Assembly: GCA_000223255.2 (NCBI GenBank)
Contig: AFUT01000006.1
Location: 1-49,978, forward strand
Length of the DNA stretch: 49,978 nucleotides
Direction: 5' to 3'
DNA from: Streptococcus infantis SK970
GTDB lineage: Bacteria; Bacillota; Bacilli; Lactobacillales; Streptococcaceae
The stretch's first letter is position 1, and the number at the start of each line of letters is the position of its first letter. Made by a program: the position numbers and the translations under genes. The notes beneath the pieces are model-generated. The model saw nothing but the letters and a program-made list of their open reading frames with translations. It made no database searches and was not told the origin of the DNA. Below are positions 18,950 through 28,099 of the stretch, in pieces.

Positions 18950-20731
18950 TTAGTTATTTTCGCTGTTTTTATTAGAGAATTGACTTTGATAAAGATCATA
19001 ATAGAAACCTTTTGCAGCTAAGAGACTTTCATGATTTCCTTGTTCGATAATCTGTCCATCTTTTAACACCAAAATCTTGTCCGCTTCCTGAATAGTCGAA
19101 AGGCGATGGGCGATAACAAAACTTGTTCTCCCCTTCATCAAATGCTTCATGGCCTTTTGAATCAAGAGCTCTAAACGTGTATCAACTGATGAGGTCGCTT
19201 CGTCCAAAATTAAGATTTTTGGATTAGCCAAGAGAGCACGAGCGATAGTTAACAACTGCTTTTGCCCAAGAGAAATATTACTTGACTCTTGGTTCATCTC
19301 CATGTTGTAACCACCAGGAAGAGTACGGATAAAGTGGTCTACATTGGCAGCCTTAGCAGCTTCAACGATTTCTTCATCTGTTGCCTCAAGATTTCCAAAG
19401 CGAAGATTTTCCTTGATACTACCTTCATAGAGCCAGGCATCTTGTAATACCATCCCAAACTGTCGACGGTAGTCCTGACGAGACAGGTCACGAATATCTT
19501 GACCATCCACTAAAATAGCACCTGCGGTCACATCGTAAAAACGCATGAGCAGGTTGATCAAGGTAGTTTTACCTGCTCCAGTAGGTCCAACGATAGCTAC
19601 CATCTCACCAGGTTCAACATCTAGGTTGAAATTGCGAATCAATGGTTTATTTTCCACGTATTGGAAATCAACATTCTTGAAGCTAACCTGTCCTGTTAAT
19701 GGCGCCAGTTCTTTTACTTTAGCAGTTTGGACTTCTTCTTGTTCATCTAAAACTTCAAAGACACGGTCAAGCGAAGACTTGGCACTTTGCATTTGCCCAG
19801 CTAGTTGAGTGATGTTTTGGATTGGTTGACTGACCTGCCACACATACTGAACGAAAGCTTGCATATTACCAATGGTTAAGCGTCCTGCGATTACCTGCAA
19901 TCCTCCTAGGACAGCGACTATCAGATAAGTTAAGTCAGATACAATATGTAAGGCAGGCATCATCAAACCTGAAATAAAGCTCGCCTTGAATCCAACTTGT
20001 TGCAATTCATCCGTAATCTTTTCAAATCTCTCTTGAGATTTCTCTTCGCGTCCGAAAAGTTTTAAAACATTGAAACCAGTCAGGTTTTCCTGCACAAATC
20101 CATTCATACGTCCCAATATAGCTGCCTGCTGTTTAAAGTATGGCTGCGAACGATTTAGAATCGTTTTAGCTCCAAAATAAGTTATCGGAATCAACAAGAT
20201 AACAATGATAGCCAACTGAAGATTGAGATAGAGCACCATTCCCATAACAAAAAGAATGGTAAAGACTGCATTAACAATCTGTAAGAAAGATTGTTGTAGT
20301 GCGTTCGAAACAGTTTCAACGTCACTTGTAAAACGACCTAGCAAATCTCCAAACTGGTGCTTATCAAAGTAAGACACAGGAATACGATTGATTTTTTCAC
20401 TCATTTCATTTCGCAAATCCTGTACCATAGACTGCACAGCATTGGTCATAAAGTAGTTTGAGTAGTAAGAACCCAACTCATAGAGAAGACCACGCAAGAG
20501 ATAGATCACTAGAATTACTGCGATATAGCTGGTATTGATACCCGCTCCTGCAACACCATTTGCCATAGCAAGGAGATTGCTAGTTAATTCTGTGATGGCA
20601 AGCCCCAATACGAAAGGCTCGATGACACTCATAATAACGCTGACTATTTTCAAGAAGACTGCAAAGAAAACAGAAAAACGGTAGGCTTTCAAATAGCTCC
20701 ATAGACGAGCTAGACTAGATTGTTGTTTCAT
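18950..20731 (-). CDS. Heterodimeric ABC exporter, subunit with canonical Walker B
   Basis: A 593-aa half-transporter: six transmembrane helices (about residues 15-300) fused to one nucleotide-binding domain. Walker A GPTGAGKTT is at about 382-390, Walker B ILILDEATSS at about 506-515 with the catalytic Glu, and the H-loop AHRLST near 541. The signature motif is unusual, NISLGQKQ instead of LSGGQ. With its partner 10 bases upstream this is a two-gene multidrug-type exporter (LmrCD/BmrCD class). In pneumococcus lytC lies between dpr and tpiA, from memory, so this pair occupies that position. Substrate unknown. Confidence 0.9.
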   Translation of the reverse strand: MKQQSSLARLWSYLKAYRFSVFFAVFLKIVSVIMSVIEPFVLGLAITELTSNLLAMANGVAGAGINTSYIAVILVIYLLRGLLYELGSYYSNYFMTNAVQSMVQDLRNEMSEKINRIPVSYFDKHQFGDLLGRFTSDVETVSNALQQSFLQIVNAVFTILFVMGMVLYLNLQLAIIVILLIPITYFGAKTILNRSQPYFKQQAAILGRMNGFVQENLTGFNVLKLFGREEKSQERFEKITDELQQVGFKASFISGLMMPALHIVSDLTYLIVAVLGGLQVIAGRLTIGNMQAFVQYVWQVSQPIQNITQLAGQMQSAKSSLDRVFEVLDEQEEVQTAKVKELAPLTGQVSFKNVDFQYVENKPLIRNFNLDVEPGEMVAIVGPTGAGKTTLINLLMRFYDVTAGAILVDGQDIRDLSRQDYRRQFGMVLQDAWLYEGSIKENLRFGNLEATDEEIVEAAKAANVDHFIRTLPGGYNMEMNQESSNISLGQKQLLTIARALLANPKILILDEATSSVDTRLELLIQKAMKHLMKGRTSFVIAHRLSTIQEADKILVLKDGQIIEQGNHESLLAAKGFYYDLYQSQFSNKNSENN

Positions 20732-20741
20732 CCTTTACCTC

Positions 20742-22478
20742 CTATTCTTCTGTCAGAGACGCATTTTTTAGCTGCGACTCAGCAATTTCTCGATAGATGT
20801 CATTGGTTTCCATCAATTCTTCATGACGACCACGACCAAGGATTTCACCCTTATCAAGGACGATAATCTGGTCCGCATCCATAATGGTTCCAACACGTTG
20901 CGCAACAATCAATACCGTTGCATCCTGAGTCACTTCCTTGAGACGACGGCGTAAAATAGCATCTGTACGATAGTCCAAGGCCGAGAAGGAATCATCAAAG
21001 ATATAGATGTCTGGACCCTTGATGACTGCTCGGGCAATCGACAAGCGTTGCTTTTGACCACCTGATAGGTTGCTTCCGCCTTCAGCCAGATGCGTTGCAA
21101 AACCTTCTTCTCGACTTTCGATAAAGTCTTTGGCTTGGGCTACATCGGCTGCTTGGTGCAAGTCCTCATGACTGGCATCCTCTTTCCCGTAACGGAGATT
21201 GTCTGCGATAGTCCCAGTAAAGAGCAAGGCCTTTTGCGGAATAAATCCAATCTTCTGACGGAGTGATTTGAGACGGTAATCTCGGACATCAACACCATCG
21301 ACCTTGATTTTTCCAAGCGTAACATCGTAGAAACGAGGGATCAATTGAACCAGAGTAGACTTACCTGACCCAGTTGAACCGATAAAGGCAATGGTTTCTC
21401 CCGGTTTAGCAGTAAAGGAAATATTATGCAAAACAGGGCTTTCTGTTTCACCTGGATAAGCAAAGGTCACATTATCAAATTCTAAGTAACCATGTGTTTC
21501 TGTTTCTTGAATTCCGTCCTCGTTTGGATCAATGGAAATAGGCATATCCATGATTTCCTTCAAACGTTCACTGGAAACGGCTGTTCTAGGATACATGGTA
21601 AAGAGGTTTGACAAGAAGAGGAAGGACAAGAGGGCGTGGAAACTATACTCAATGAAGGCTACCAAATCCCCAATCTGCAAACTTCCTTGCTTGAGAGGAT
21701 CTAGAGCAAACCAAACGATAGCTACAATCATGGCAATAATGATTTGCACAAAAAGTGGTTCCGTCAAACCAGTCAATTTGAACAAACGATTTGAATTATC
21801 CGCATAGATCGCATTTTTCTTTTCGAAACGGTTTTCTTGGAAGTCTTCACGAGCAAAAGCACGAATCACTCGCAAGCCCATCAAATTTTCACGGACATAT
21901 TGGTTTATCTTGTCCAGTGTTTTCTGTTGTTTTTCAGATAAGGGACGCGTTTTGACCGCCACATAAAGGACTACTACAGCTAGGAAAGGAACTGAAAAAG
22001 CTACAATCCAGGCTAGTGAGGGACTAGTTAAGAAAATCATGAGAATACTCGACAGCATCATCATGGGAGTGATGACACCCAACTTAAGCGTCTGCTCTGC
22101 AAACTGCATAAGGACAAAGGCATCACTAGTAATACGAGTCACCAATGAAGAAACTCCAATTTGTTCATATTCGTGATGAGAATACTCTTGCAGCTTAGCA
22201 TAGACATCATTACGCATATCCTTAACCATATTAGTGGTCAATTTACTAGCAGCATATGATAGGACAATCCGACCAAATGTTCCCAAGACAATAATAACCA
22301 ACATGATGATGGCCCAAAAATAGAGCTTTTCTTCATTCCCTTGATTAATCCCCTGGTCAATCATGCGAGCAAGAACAGTCGGTAGCCCAAGATTGACAAT
22401 AACAAAGAAAATAGCTCCGAAGAAGTCTAACACTAACCACTTGGGATAACGTTTGAGATAAGACCAAATATACAGCAT
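20742..22478 (-). CDS. Heterodimeric ABC exporter, subunit with degenerate Walker B
   Basis: A 578-aa half-transporter with six transmembrane helices and a nucleotide-binding domain. Walker A is GSTGSGKST (about 367-375) and the signature LSGGQKQR is canonical (about 471-478). The residue after the Walker B Asp is Asp, not Glu (IYIFDDSFSALD, about 491-502), and the switch His is replaced by Gln (VAQRVGTI, about 525-532). It is thus the non-catalytic half in its own Walker site and complements the partner's degenerate signature. I start at 22478 (MLYIWSYL), behind AAGGAGAATC; the frame runs upstream into the BOX repeat and that part is not coding. Confidence 0.9.
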   Translation of the reverse strand: MLYIWSYLKRYPKWLVLDFFGAIFFVIVNLGLPTVLARMIDQGINQGNEEKLYFWAIIMLVIIVLGTFGRIVLSYAASKLTTNMVKDMRNDVYAKLQEYSHHEYEQIGVSSLVTRITSDAFVLMQFAEQTLKLGVITPMMMLSSILMIFLTSPSLAWIVAFSVPFLAVVVLYVAVKTRPLSEKQQKTLDKINQYVRENLMGLRVIRAFAREDFQENRFEKKNAIYADNSNRLFKLTGLTEPLFVQIIIAMIVAIVWFALDPLKQGSLQIGDLVAFIEYSFHALLSFLFLSNLFTMYPRTAVSSERLKEIMDMPISIDPNEDGIQETETHGYLEFDNVTFAYPGETESPVLHNISFTAKPGETIAFIGSTGSGKSTLVQLIPRFYDVTLGKIKVDGVDVRDYRLKSLRQKIGFIPQKALLFTGTIADNLRYGKEDASHEDLHQAADVAQAKDFIESREEGFATHLAEGGSNLSGGQKQRLSIARAVIKGPDIYIFDDSFSALDYRTDAILRRRLKEVTQDATVLIVAQRVGTIMDADQIIVLDKGEILGRGRHEELMETNDIYREIAESQLKNASLTEE

Positions 22479-22502
22479 GATTCTCCTTTCTTTTTCTTCT
22501 AA

Positions 22503-22606
22503 TACTCTTCGAAAATCAAATTCAAACCACGTCAGCTTCACCTTGCCGTACTCAAGTACAGCCTGCGGCTAGCTTCCTAGTTTGCTCTTTGATTTTCATT
22601 GAGTAT
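22503..22606. repeat. BOX element, boxA-boxC form without boxB
   Basis: About 104 bases. The left part has ACTCTTCGAAAATC and the ACGTCAGC..CCTTGCCGTA core that matches the pneumococcal BOXA primer region. The right part has CCTGCGGCTAGCTTCC and TTTGATTTTCATTGAGTA, which is boxC. The boxB unit that usually lies between them is missing. The ends GAAAATC and GATTTTC are inverted and can pair. It lies between the tpiA terminator and the ABC exporter start codon region, so it forms part of the exporter's upstream region. Non-autonomous mobile repeat typical of the mitis group. Confidence 0.85.
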
Positions 22607-22621
22607 AAAATGCAGAAAAGA

Positions 22622-22637
22622 GCGTGCTTTCGCACGC
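22622..22637 (-). terminator. Terminator hairpin after tpiA
   Basis: GCGTGC and GCACGC form a perfect 6-bp stem with a 4-base loop, followed by T-rich sequence on both strands. A second imperfect hairpin at 22655-22697 lies between it and the tpiA stop. Confidence 0.78.
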
Positions 22638-22708
22638 CTTTTTACTAAAAAGAAGACAGGCAGTCTTAACCTCGAGGGAGGGAACTGTCTGTCTCAGAGA
22701 TTTGAGGC

Positions 22709-23467
22709 TTATTTTACAAAGTCAAGCAATGCCAAGAAGCTTTCTGGATCAAGTGATGCACCACCTACAAGAGCTCCGTCAACGTCTGGACAAGCCATGT
22801 ATTCAGCAACGTTTTCAGGTTTAACTGAACCACCGTATTGAACACGTACTTTATCAGCTACTTCTTGACCAAAGTCAGCTGCTACAACGTCACGAACAAC
22901 TTTACACATTTTTTGTGCATCGTCTTGTGAAGCTGATTTACCAGTACCGATAGCCCAGATTGGCTCATAAGCGATAACTGATGAAGCTACTTGTTCTGCA
23001 GTCAATCCTGCAAGAGCAGCTGAAACTTGAGCACCTACAAATTCAGCAGCTTTTCCTGCTTCGTAAGTTTCAAGAGACTCACCACAACAGATGATTGGAA
23101 GCATACCATTAGCAAAGATTGCTTTTGCTTTTTTGTTAATGTCTTCATCTGTTTCGTGGAAGTAATCACGACGCTCTGAATGACCGATCACAACATAGTC
23201 AGTACCGATTTCTTTCAAAACTTGTGGGCTAGTTTCACCAGTGAAAGCACCAGCATTTTCAAAGTAGCAGTTTTGAGCAGCAACTTTAAGGTTTGAACCT
23301 TTAGCAGCAGCAAGAACAGTTGTCAAGTCAAGAGCAGGTACAGCAACCCCAGCTTCAACAAGGTCTGATGAAGGAAGTTTTGATGCTACAGCTTCAACGA
23401 ATGCTTTTGCTTCTTCTGGGTTTTTGTTCATTTTCCAGTTACCAGCGATAAATGGTTTACGTGACAT
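22709..23467 (-). CDS. tpiA: Triosephosphate isomerase
   Basis: Glycolytic interconversion of dihydroxyacetone phosphate and glyceraldehyde-3-phosphate. The protein is 252 aa. Catalytic Lys is in GNWKMNK (about 9-15), catalytic His in GHSERRDYF (about 95), catalytic Glu in [11 protein letters not shown] (about 167), and the phosphate loop is [10 protein letters not shown] start at 23467 (MSRKPFIAG), preceded by GAGGTATGTGAA; upstream in-frame ATG 23488 precedes that site. The window's first strong housekeeping promoter lies at 23503-23531. Confidence 0.97.
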   Translation of the reverse strand: MSRKPFIAGNWKMNKNPEEAKAFVEAVASKLPSSDLVEAGVAVPALDLTTVLAAAKGSNLKVAAQNCYFENAGAFTGETSPQVLKEIGTDYVVIGHSERRDYFHETDEDINKKAKAIFANGMLPIICCGESLETYEAGKAAEFVGAQVSAALAGLTAEQVASSVIAYEPIWAIGTGKSASQDDAQKMCKVVRDVVAADFGQEVADKVRVQYGGSVKPENVAEYMACPDVDGALVGGASLDPESFLALLDFVK

Positions 23468-23502
23468 TTCACATACCTCTTTTTTCATTTTATTTTCTAC
23501 TT

Positions 23503-23531
23503 ATTTTATCATAAATAGAGGGAGCTTGCAA
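23503..23531 (-). promoter_or_regulatory. tpiA promoter
   Basis: Minus-strand -35 TTGCAA (23526-23531) and -10 TAAAAT (23503-23508), 17-base spacer. Confidence 0.7.
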
Positions 23532-23584
23532 ATCTTACTCTGTAACTAAAAGTCTTCTTTTCAAAAACTTTCCAGTTATTCTTT

Positions 23585-24952
23585 CTATTTGGAAGCTGAC
23601 TTACGCCTCGTTAATTTGACCACTGCTTCTGTTCTAGCCGTGTGTGGAAACATGTCAACGGACTGGATATAATGCAGGTCATAGACCTCCAGCAAACGGA
23701 CTAAATCACGTGCCAAGGTAGATACATTGCAAGATACGTAAACCATCTTTTCAGGAGCATACTTTACAATGGTATCCAAGAGCTTGTCATCTAAACCAGT
23801 ACGTGGCGGGTCCACAATCAAGGCATCCGCACGATAGCCTTCCTTGTACCATCTAGGGATGATTTCTTCTGCAGTTCCAGCCTCATAGTGAGTATTACTA
23901 TACCCCATACGCTGGGCATTTGCTTTGGCATCCTCAATAGCTTCTGGAATAATATCCATACCTCTCAAGCTTTTGACTTTTTTAGCAAAGGCAAAACCAA
24001 TAGTCCCAACCCCACAATAGGCATCAATCAGATGGTCATCCTCAGTCACGTCCAAGGCCTTAACGGCTTCACTATAGAGGATCTCCGTCTGTTCAGGATT
24101 GAGCTGATAAAAAGCTCGTGGTGATAGAGAAAATTCATAGTCTAGGACTCCCTCACGTATACTATCCTGCCCCCAAATGATTTCAGTCTTGTCCCCATAA
24201 ATCTCACTAGTTTTAGCAGTATTAGTATTGACTGCAACAGTCACTACTTCAGGATAATCCTTGACTAAATCTTTCACAAATTGAGTCAGATTTAATTGAC
24301 GATTGGTCACAATGATAATCTGAACTTGTCCAGTTTTCCGTGCTCGACGAACCATGATGGTCCGAACCCCAAGGATTTTCCGTTCATCTGTAATCGGAAT
24401 TTGATGGTAGGTCAAGAGTTCAGCAATGCGATTAGCAATTGCTTGTGTCTCCTTGTCTTGGACAAGGCAGTCTTTTAACTCGACCAAATAATGGGAATTT
24501 TGAGCATATAATCCTGCCTTGACTTGACCTTTAAACTTTCGAGTTTGGAATTGCAGTTTAGCCCGATAATACTTTGGTTTTTGCATGCCAATTGTTGGTC
24601 TAATCTCAAAGTTTTCATAGCCAGCAGGGGCAAATTTCTTCAGAGCTTGATGGAGAAGATCTGTCTTGAATTCCAACTGCTTGTCATAATGCAAGTGCAT
24701 AATTTGACAGCCTCCACACTCATTATAAATAGTACAGTCTGGAACCACTCGAAACTTAGATTTTTTATTGACCTCAAGCAGCTTAGCCTCAACGTAGTTA
24801 CGCTTAACCGAAGTCACCTGACAATAGATATCTTCACCCTTGAGGGCGCCTGGGACAAAAACGAGTGTCTTCTGGTAAAATCCGATACCTTCCCCGTTAA
24901 TCCCCATGCGCTTGATTTTTAATGGAATTTTTTGTTTGACTTTAAGACTCAT
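23585..24952 (-). CDS. 23S rRNA (uracil-5-)-methyltransferase, RlmCD/RumA type
   Basis: A 455-aa enzyme that makes 5-methyluridine in 23S rRNA. An N-terminal TRAM domain (about 5-65) precedes the iron-sulfur cysteines in [13 protein letters not shown] (about 73-85) and DCLVQ. The methyltransferase domain has [11 protein letters not shown] (SAM binding, about 311-321), VDPPRTGLD and the catalytic cysteine in [12 protein letters not shown] (about 401-412). In streptococci the homologue RlmCD modifies U747 and U1939; there may be a second paralogue elsewhere, so I do not fix the target. Divergent from the APH-like gene. Confidence 0.92.
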   Translation of the reverse strand: MSLKVKQKIPLKIKRMGINGEGIGFYQKTLVFVPGALKGEDIYCQVTSVKRNYVEAKLLEVNKKSKFRVVPDCTIYNECGGCQIMHLHYDKQLEFKTDLLHQALKKFAPAGYENFEIRPTIGMQKPKYYRAKLQFQTRKFKGQVKAGLYAQNSHYLVELKDCLVQDKETQAIANRIAELLTYHQIPITDERKILGVRTIMVRRARKTGQVQIIIVTNRQLNLTQFVKDLVKDYPEVVTVAVNTNTAKTSEIYGDKTEIIWGQDSIREGVLDYEFSLSPRAFYQLNPEQTEILYSEAVKALDVTEDDHLIDAYCGVGTIGFAFAKKVKSLRGMDIIPEAIEDAKANAQRMGYSNTHYEAGTAEEIIPRWYKEGYRADALIVDPPRTGLDDKLLDTIVKYAPEKMVYVSCNVSTLARDLVRLLEVYDLHYIQSVDMFPHTARTEAVVKLTRRKSASK

Positions 24953-25007
24953 AAATCTATTATACCACGTAGTTTCTCAATGTTTAAGAATATGTTACAA
25001 TAAAACC

Positions 25008-25784
25008 ATGAATACAAAGATATCTCATTTTTCCCCATTGGATTTTCCTGAGCAATTACGAACTTATATAGAGGGAGCAACTCTTTCTGACAGCTCTTCT
25101 CATTCAGGTGCAAGGGTTCTCTATCTTGATTCAGGTTACTACTTGAAAATAGATCAAAAGGGAAGATTAGAGCGAGAAGCTAGAATTGCGAGTTGGTTTG
25201 AACAAGAGGAAATAGGAACGCCAGTCATCCACTATCTATCTACGAATAAAGACTACCTTCTGACGAAAGAGGCTATTGGCCATGATGCTCTCGCTTTTTT
25301 AGATCAGCCAGAAAAAATCTGCCGTACCATGGCCGAGGCTCTTAAAAAACTTCACAGCTTTTATCCGCAAAATTTTCCATCAGATAATCATTTACAAGCC
25401 TATAAAGAAAGAGCCTTGAAAAACTATGAAAAAGGTGAGTTCTATGCCAAGGTGCTCCTACCCCAATTCCGGATTGGCAGCCGTGAAGAGGCCTTCCAAC
25501 TCATCCAAGAACATGGGCACCTTTTAAAGACAGATGCCTTTATTCACGGAGATGCCTGTCTACCGAACTTTATTCTAAAAGACGCTGACCACTTCTCTTG
25601 CTTTATTGATCTTGGTTCGGCTGATTTCAATGACCGACATATCGATCTCTTTTGGGCAGTTTGGTCCCTAAACTATAACCTAAAGGACTCTAAATACGCT
25701 GAACTATTTCTTGACTATTACGGGAGAGAACAGGTCGATATACATAAACTTCGACTCGTTGCTGCCTTTGAAGCGTTTGGATAA
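25008..25784 (+). CDS. Chromosomal APH(3')-like phosphotransferase
   Basis: A 258-aa kinase of the aminoglycoside phosphotransferase fold. The catalytic loop HGDACLPN (about 180-187) matches the APH(3') Brenner motif exactly, and [13 protein letters not shown] (about 198-210) holds the metal-binding Asp. KEAIGHDAL and the nucleotide-pocket Lys in YYLKID near residue 45 are also in place. I start at 25008 (MNTKISHFS) because the frame upstream overlaps the rlmCD start on the other strand. It lies 10 bases before recX and is probably co-transcribed. Whether it confers resistance is not known; core-genome members may be weak or act on other substrates. Confidence 0.87.
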   Translation: MNTKISHFSPLDFPEQLRTYIEGATLSDSSSHSGARVLYLDSGYYLKIDQKGRLEREARIASWFEQEEIGTPVIHYLSTNKDYLLTKEAIGHDALAFLDQPEKICRTMAEALKKLHSFYPQNFPSDNHLQAYKERALKNYEKGEFYAKVLLPQFRIGSREEAFQLIQEHGHLLKTDAFIHGDACLPNFILKDADHFSCFIDLGSADFNDRHIDLFWAVWSLNYNLKDSKYAELFLDYYGREQVDIHKLRLVAAFEAFG

Positions 25785-25794
25785 AAGGAAAAAC

Positions 25795-26571
25795 ATGAAA
25801 ATCACAAAACTAGAAAAGAAAAAACGTCTCTATCTGCTAGAACTTGATAGCGACCAAACCTGCTACATTACGGAAGATACCATTGTTCGCTTTATGTTGA
25901 CCAAGGATAAGGACATTAGTCCCGAAGAGTTTGCAGAAATTCAGACCTTTGCACAATTTTCCTACGGAAAAAATCTAGCGCTCTACCACTTATCCTTCAA
26001 GGCTCGTACTGAAAAAGAAGTCCGAGATTATCTAAGTAAACATGAAATCGATGAGAACATCATACCCAAAGTCATCCAATCTCTAAAAGATGACAACTGG
26101 ATAAATGACCGTCAATATGCCTATGCTATTATCAACTCCAATCAGCTATCAGGAGACAAGGGAATCTATATGCTGATGCAGAAGATTTCTCAAAAGGGAG
26201 TTGCCAAATCCATTATCCAAGAAGTCTTACAAGAATTTGATATGTTGGAAGTCGCAGAGCGTACAGCCGAAAAACTACTGAAAAAATATCAGGGTAAATT
26301 ACCTGCCCGCGCTCTACAAGATAAGATTATTCAAAGCCTAACCAATAAAGGATTTTCCTACACAGAAGCCAAAACAGCCTTTGACCAACTAGATAGCCAA
26401 GTCGAAGAAGAAACTGTTCAGGAACTAATTTTTAAAGAGTTGGACAAGCAATATCGGAAATATTCACGAAAGTATGAAGGATACGAACTCAAGCAGCGTT
26501 TGACCCAAGTTTTAGTACGAAAAGGCTACGATTTTTCGGATATAGCCAGCGCACTCAGAGAATATCTTTAA
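25795..26571 (+). CDS. recX: Regulatory protein RecX
   Basis: Modulator of RecA filaments. The 258-aa product is a run of three-helix RecX repeats; [19 protein letters not shown] and the [13 protein letters not shown] motif (about 100-112) are diagnostic, followed by [14 protein letters not shown] and [11 protein letters not shown] near the C terminus. The ATG at 25795 follows AAGGA at 25787-25791; the frame extends further upstream but only over the APH-like gene. Separated by 10 bases from the phosphotransferase. Confidence 0.93.
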   Translation: MKITKLEKKKRLYLLELDSDQTCYITEDTIVRFMLTKDKDISPEEFAEIQTFAQFSYGKNLALYHLSFKARTEKEVRDYLSKHEIDENIIPKVIQSLKDDNWINDRQYAYAIINSNQLSGDKGIYMLMQKISQKGVAKSIIQEVLQEFDMLEVAERTAEKLLKKYQGKLPARALQDKIIQSLTNKGFSYTEAKTAFDQLDSQVEEETVQELIFKELDKQYRKYSRKYEGYELKQRLTQVLVRKGYDFSDIASALREYL

Positions 26572-26658
26572 TTTTTTCATAAAAAACTAAGAACTTTAAA
26601 CAAAAATGTGATACAATAGTAAACGATAAACTTATAAATTGTAGAAAGTTGGTTAGTT

Positions 26659-27192
26659 ATGAAACTTCCAAAAGAAGGCGACTTTATTACAATTCAAAGT
26701 TATAAGCATGATGGGAGTCTTCACCGTACTTGGCGAGATACCATGGTACTAAAAACAACAGAGAACGCTATTATCGGCGTCAACGACCACACACTTGTTA
26801 CCGAAAGTGACGGTCGTCGTTGGGTGACTCGAGAGCCGGCTATTGTTTACTTTCACAAAAAATATTGGTTTAATATCATTGCCATGATCCGTGATAATGG
26901 GATTTCCTACTACTGCAACATGGCTAGCCCATACTATCTAGACGAAGAAGCTTTAAAATACATCGACTATGATTTAGATGTTAAAGTTTTTACAGATGGC
27001 GAAAAACGCCTCTTGGACGTAGAAGAGTATGAACGTCACAAGCGCAAGATGAATTATCCTGATGATTTAGACTATATTTTGAAAGAGCATGTTAAGATTC
27101 TTGTTGATTGGATCAACAATGAACGTGGCCCCTTCTCAGAAGCCTATGTCAACATTTGGTACAAACGCTACGTAGAACTAAAGAATCGGTAA
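26659..27192 (+). CDS. DUF402 family nucleoside tri-/diphosphate phosphatase
   Basis: A 177-aa protein of the DUF402 family, whose characterised Staphylococcus member hydrolyses nucleoside tri- and diphosphates. The family core [19 protein letters not shown] (about 55-73), [10 protein letters not shown] (about 86-95) and DYDLDVKVF (about 103-111) hold the likely metal-binding Asp/Glu residues. It is monocistronic, with a -10 TACAAT at about 26611 and a terminator directly downstream. The activity assignment is by family only. Confidence 0.88.
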   Translation: MKLPKEGDFITIQSYKHDGSLHRTWRDTMVLKTTENAIIGVNDHTLVTESDGRRWVTREPAIVYFHKKYWFNIIAMIRDNGISYYCNMASPYYLDEEALKYIDYDLDVKVFTDGEKRLLDVEEYERHKRKMNYPDDLDYILKEHVKILVDWINNERGPFSEAYVNIWYKRYVELKNR

Positions 27193-27201
27193 AGTTGTCA
27201 A

Positions 27202-27230
27202 AGGTCAGGATTAAAATCCTGACCTTTTTT
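27202..27230 (+). terminator. Terminator of the DUF402 gene
   Basis: AGGTCAGGATT and the complementary AATCCTGACCT form an 11-bp stem with a very short loop, followed by T6. Confidence 0.9.
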
Positions 27231-27240
27231 ATGAGAAAAA

Positions 27241-27262
27241 ACCTGCCACAAGGCAGGTTTTC
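27241..27262 (-). terminator. Terminator of queH
   Basis: AACCTGCC and GGCAGGTT, 4-base loop, followed on the minus strand by TTTTTTC. It is back to back with the terminator of the converging gene. Confidence 0.88.
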
Positions 27263-27264
27263 CT

Positions 27265-28032
27265 TTAAATATCTAACTTCGTAACGGTAAATTTGATATG
27301 GGAATAGTCTTTTTCGATATCCTTATCTACCATAAAGGCGGTTGCATCCTTCTTGACCTGTACCAAGTCAATATTCTGGGCTTGAGCAGCATAGACACAA
27401 CCACAGTAACATTGGCGATAGATGTCATACTCTTCACACATTTCTACAGAGCGTTTGTAGCCTTGATTTTTCTTAAAATCACTTGGAAGATAATGAGTGG
27501 TGTAAATTTTCTGTACATCAATCCCAATACTGTTAATCGTTTGTGAATTTTTATGAGGACTGATAGTTAGGGCTGAACCAAAGTAGTCAAATCCCAAGTC
27601 CATAGCCACCTGTGCTGTCTTGTCCAAACGATAGTCAAAACAAACCTTGCAGCGATCGCCACCTTCAGGTTCTTCTTCCAAACCTCGAACCAGTTTACGA
27701 TATTCGTTTGGTTCATAAGGTGCTTCTAGATATTGGACCTTATTGCCAGTTCGTTCATTGAAATCACTGACAAACTTTTTGGTCACATAAGCACGCTTGT
27801 GATACTCAGCTTTGGGATGGATATTTGAATTTGCAAAATAGATAGTCACATCCGCATATTTAGTCAAATACTCTAGAGTGTAAGTGCTACATGGAGCACA
27901 ACAGACGTGCATGAGAATAGTTGGTCTCTCTTCATTTTTTTCCCAAACTTGGACCATTTTTTGCATAACACGGTCATAGTTGATCTTTTGATTGGGATTC
28001 ATCTTACTTAGAATTTCTTCTACATCAATCAT
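27265..28032 (-). CDS. queH: Epoxyqueuosine reductase QueH
   Basis: Final step of queuosine synthesis on tRNA: reduction of epoxyqueuosine to queuosine. The 255-aa product has the QueH (DUF208) cysteine set: MHVCCAPCS (about 41-49), GGDRCKVCFDYRL (about 123-135) and YRQCYCGCVYA near 207, which together bind an iron-sulfur cluster and a second metal. No other queuosine genes are in the window, which fits salvage of queuine precursors. Monocistronic with its own terminator. Confidence 0.93.
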   Translation of the reverse strand: MIDVEEILSKMNPNQKINYDRVMQKMVQVWEKNEERPTILMHVCCAPCSTYTLEYLTKYADVTIYFANSNIHPKAEYHKRAYVTKKFVSDFNERTGNKVQYLEAPYEPNEYRKLVRGLEEEPEGGDRCKVCFDYRLDKTAQVAMDLGFDYFGSALTISPHKNSQTINSIGIDVQKIYTTHYLPSDFKKNQGYKRSVEMCEEYDIYRQCYCGCVYAAQAQNIDLVQVKKDATAFMVDKDIEKDYSHIKFTVTKLDI

Positions 28033-28099
28033 GCTCTTCTCCTCTTCTTCTTGTTATTTTATCACAAGAAGGCTCTTTGGGCAAATAGGGTTTCGTGCT

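Noticed and set aside
22503..22606. First considered a RUP repeat
   Set aside because: The CGTCAGC..CCTTGCCGTA core and boxC-like right end match BOX; no RUP-specific signature.
22599..22841. Two plus-strand frames over the tpiA 3' end
   Set aside because: They cross the terminator hairpins and oppose tpiA; no Shine-Dalgarno site.
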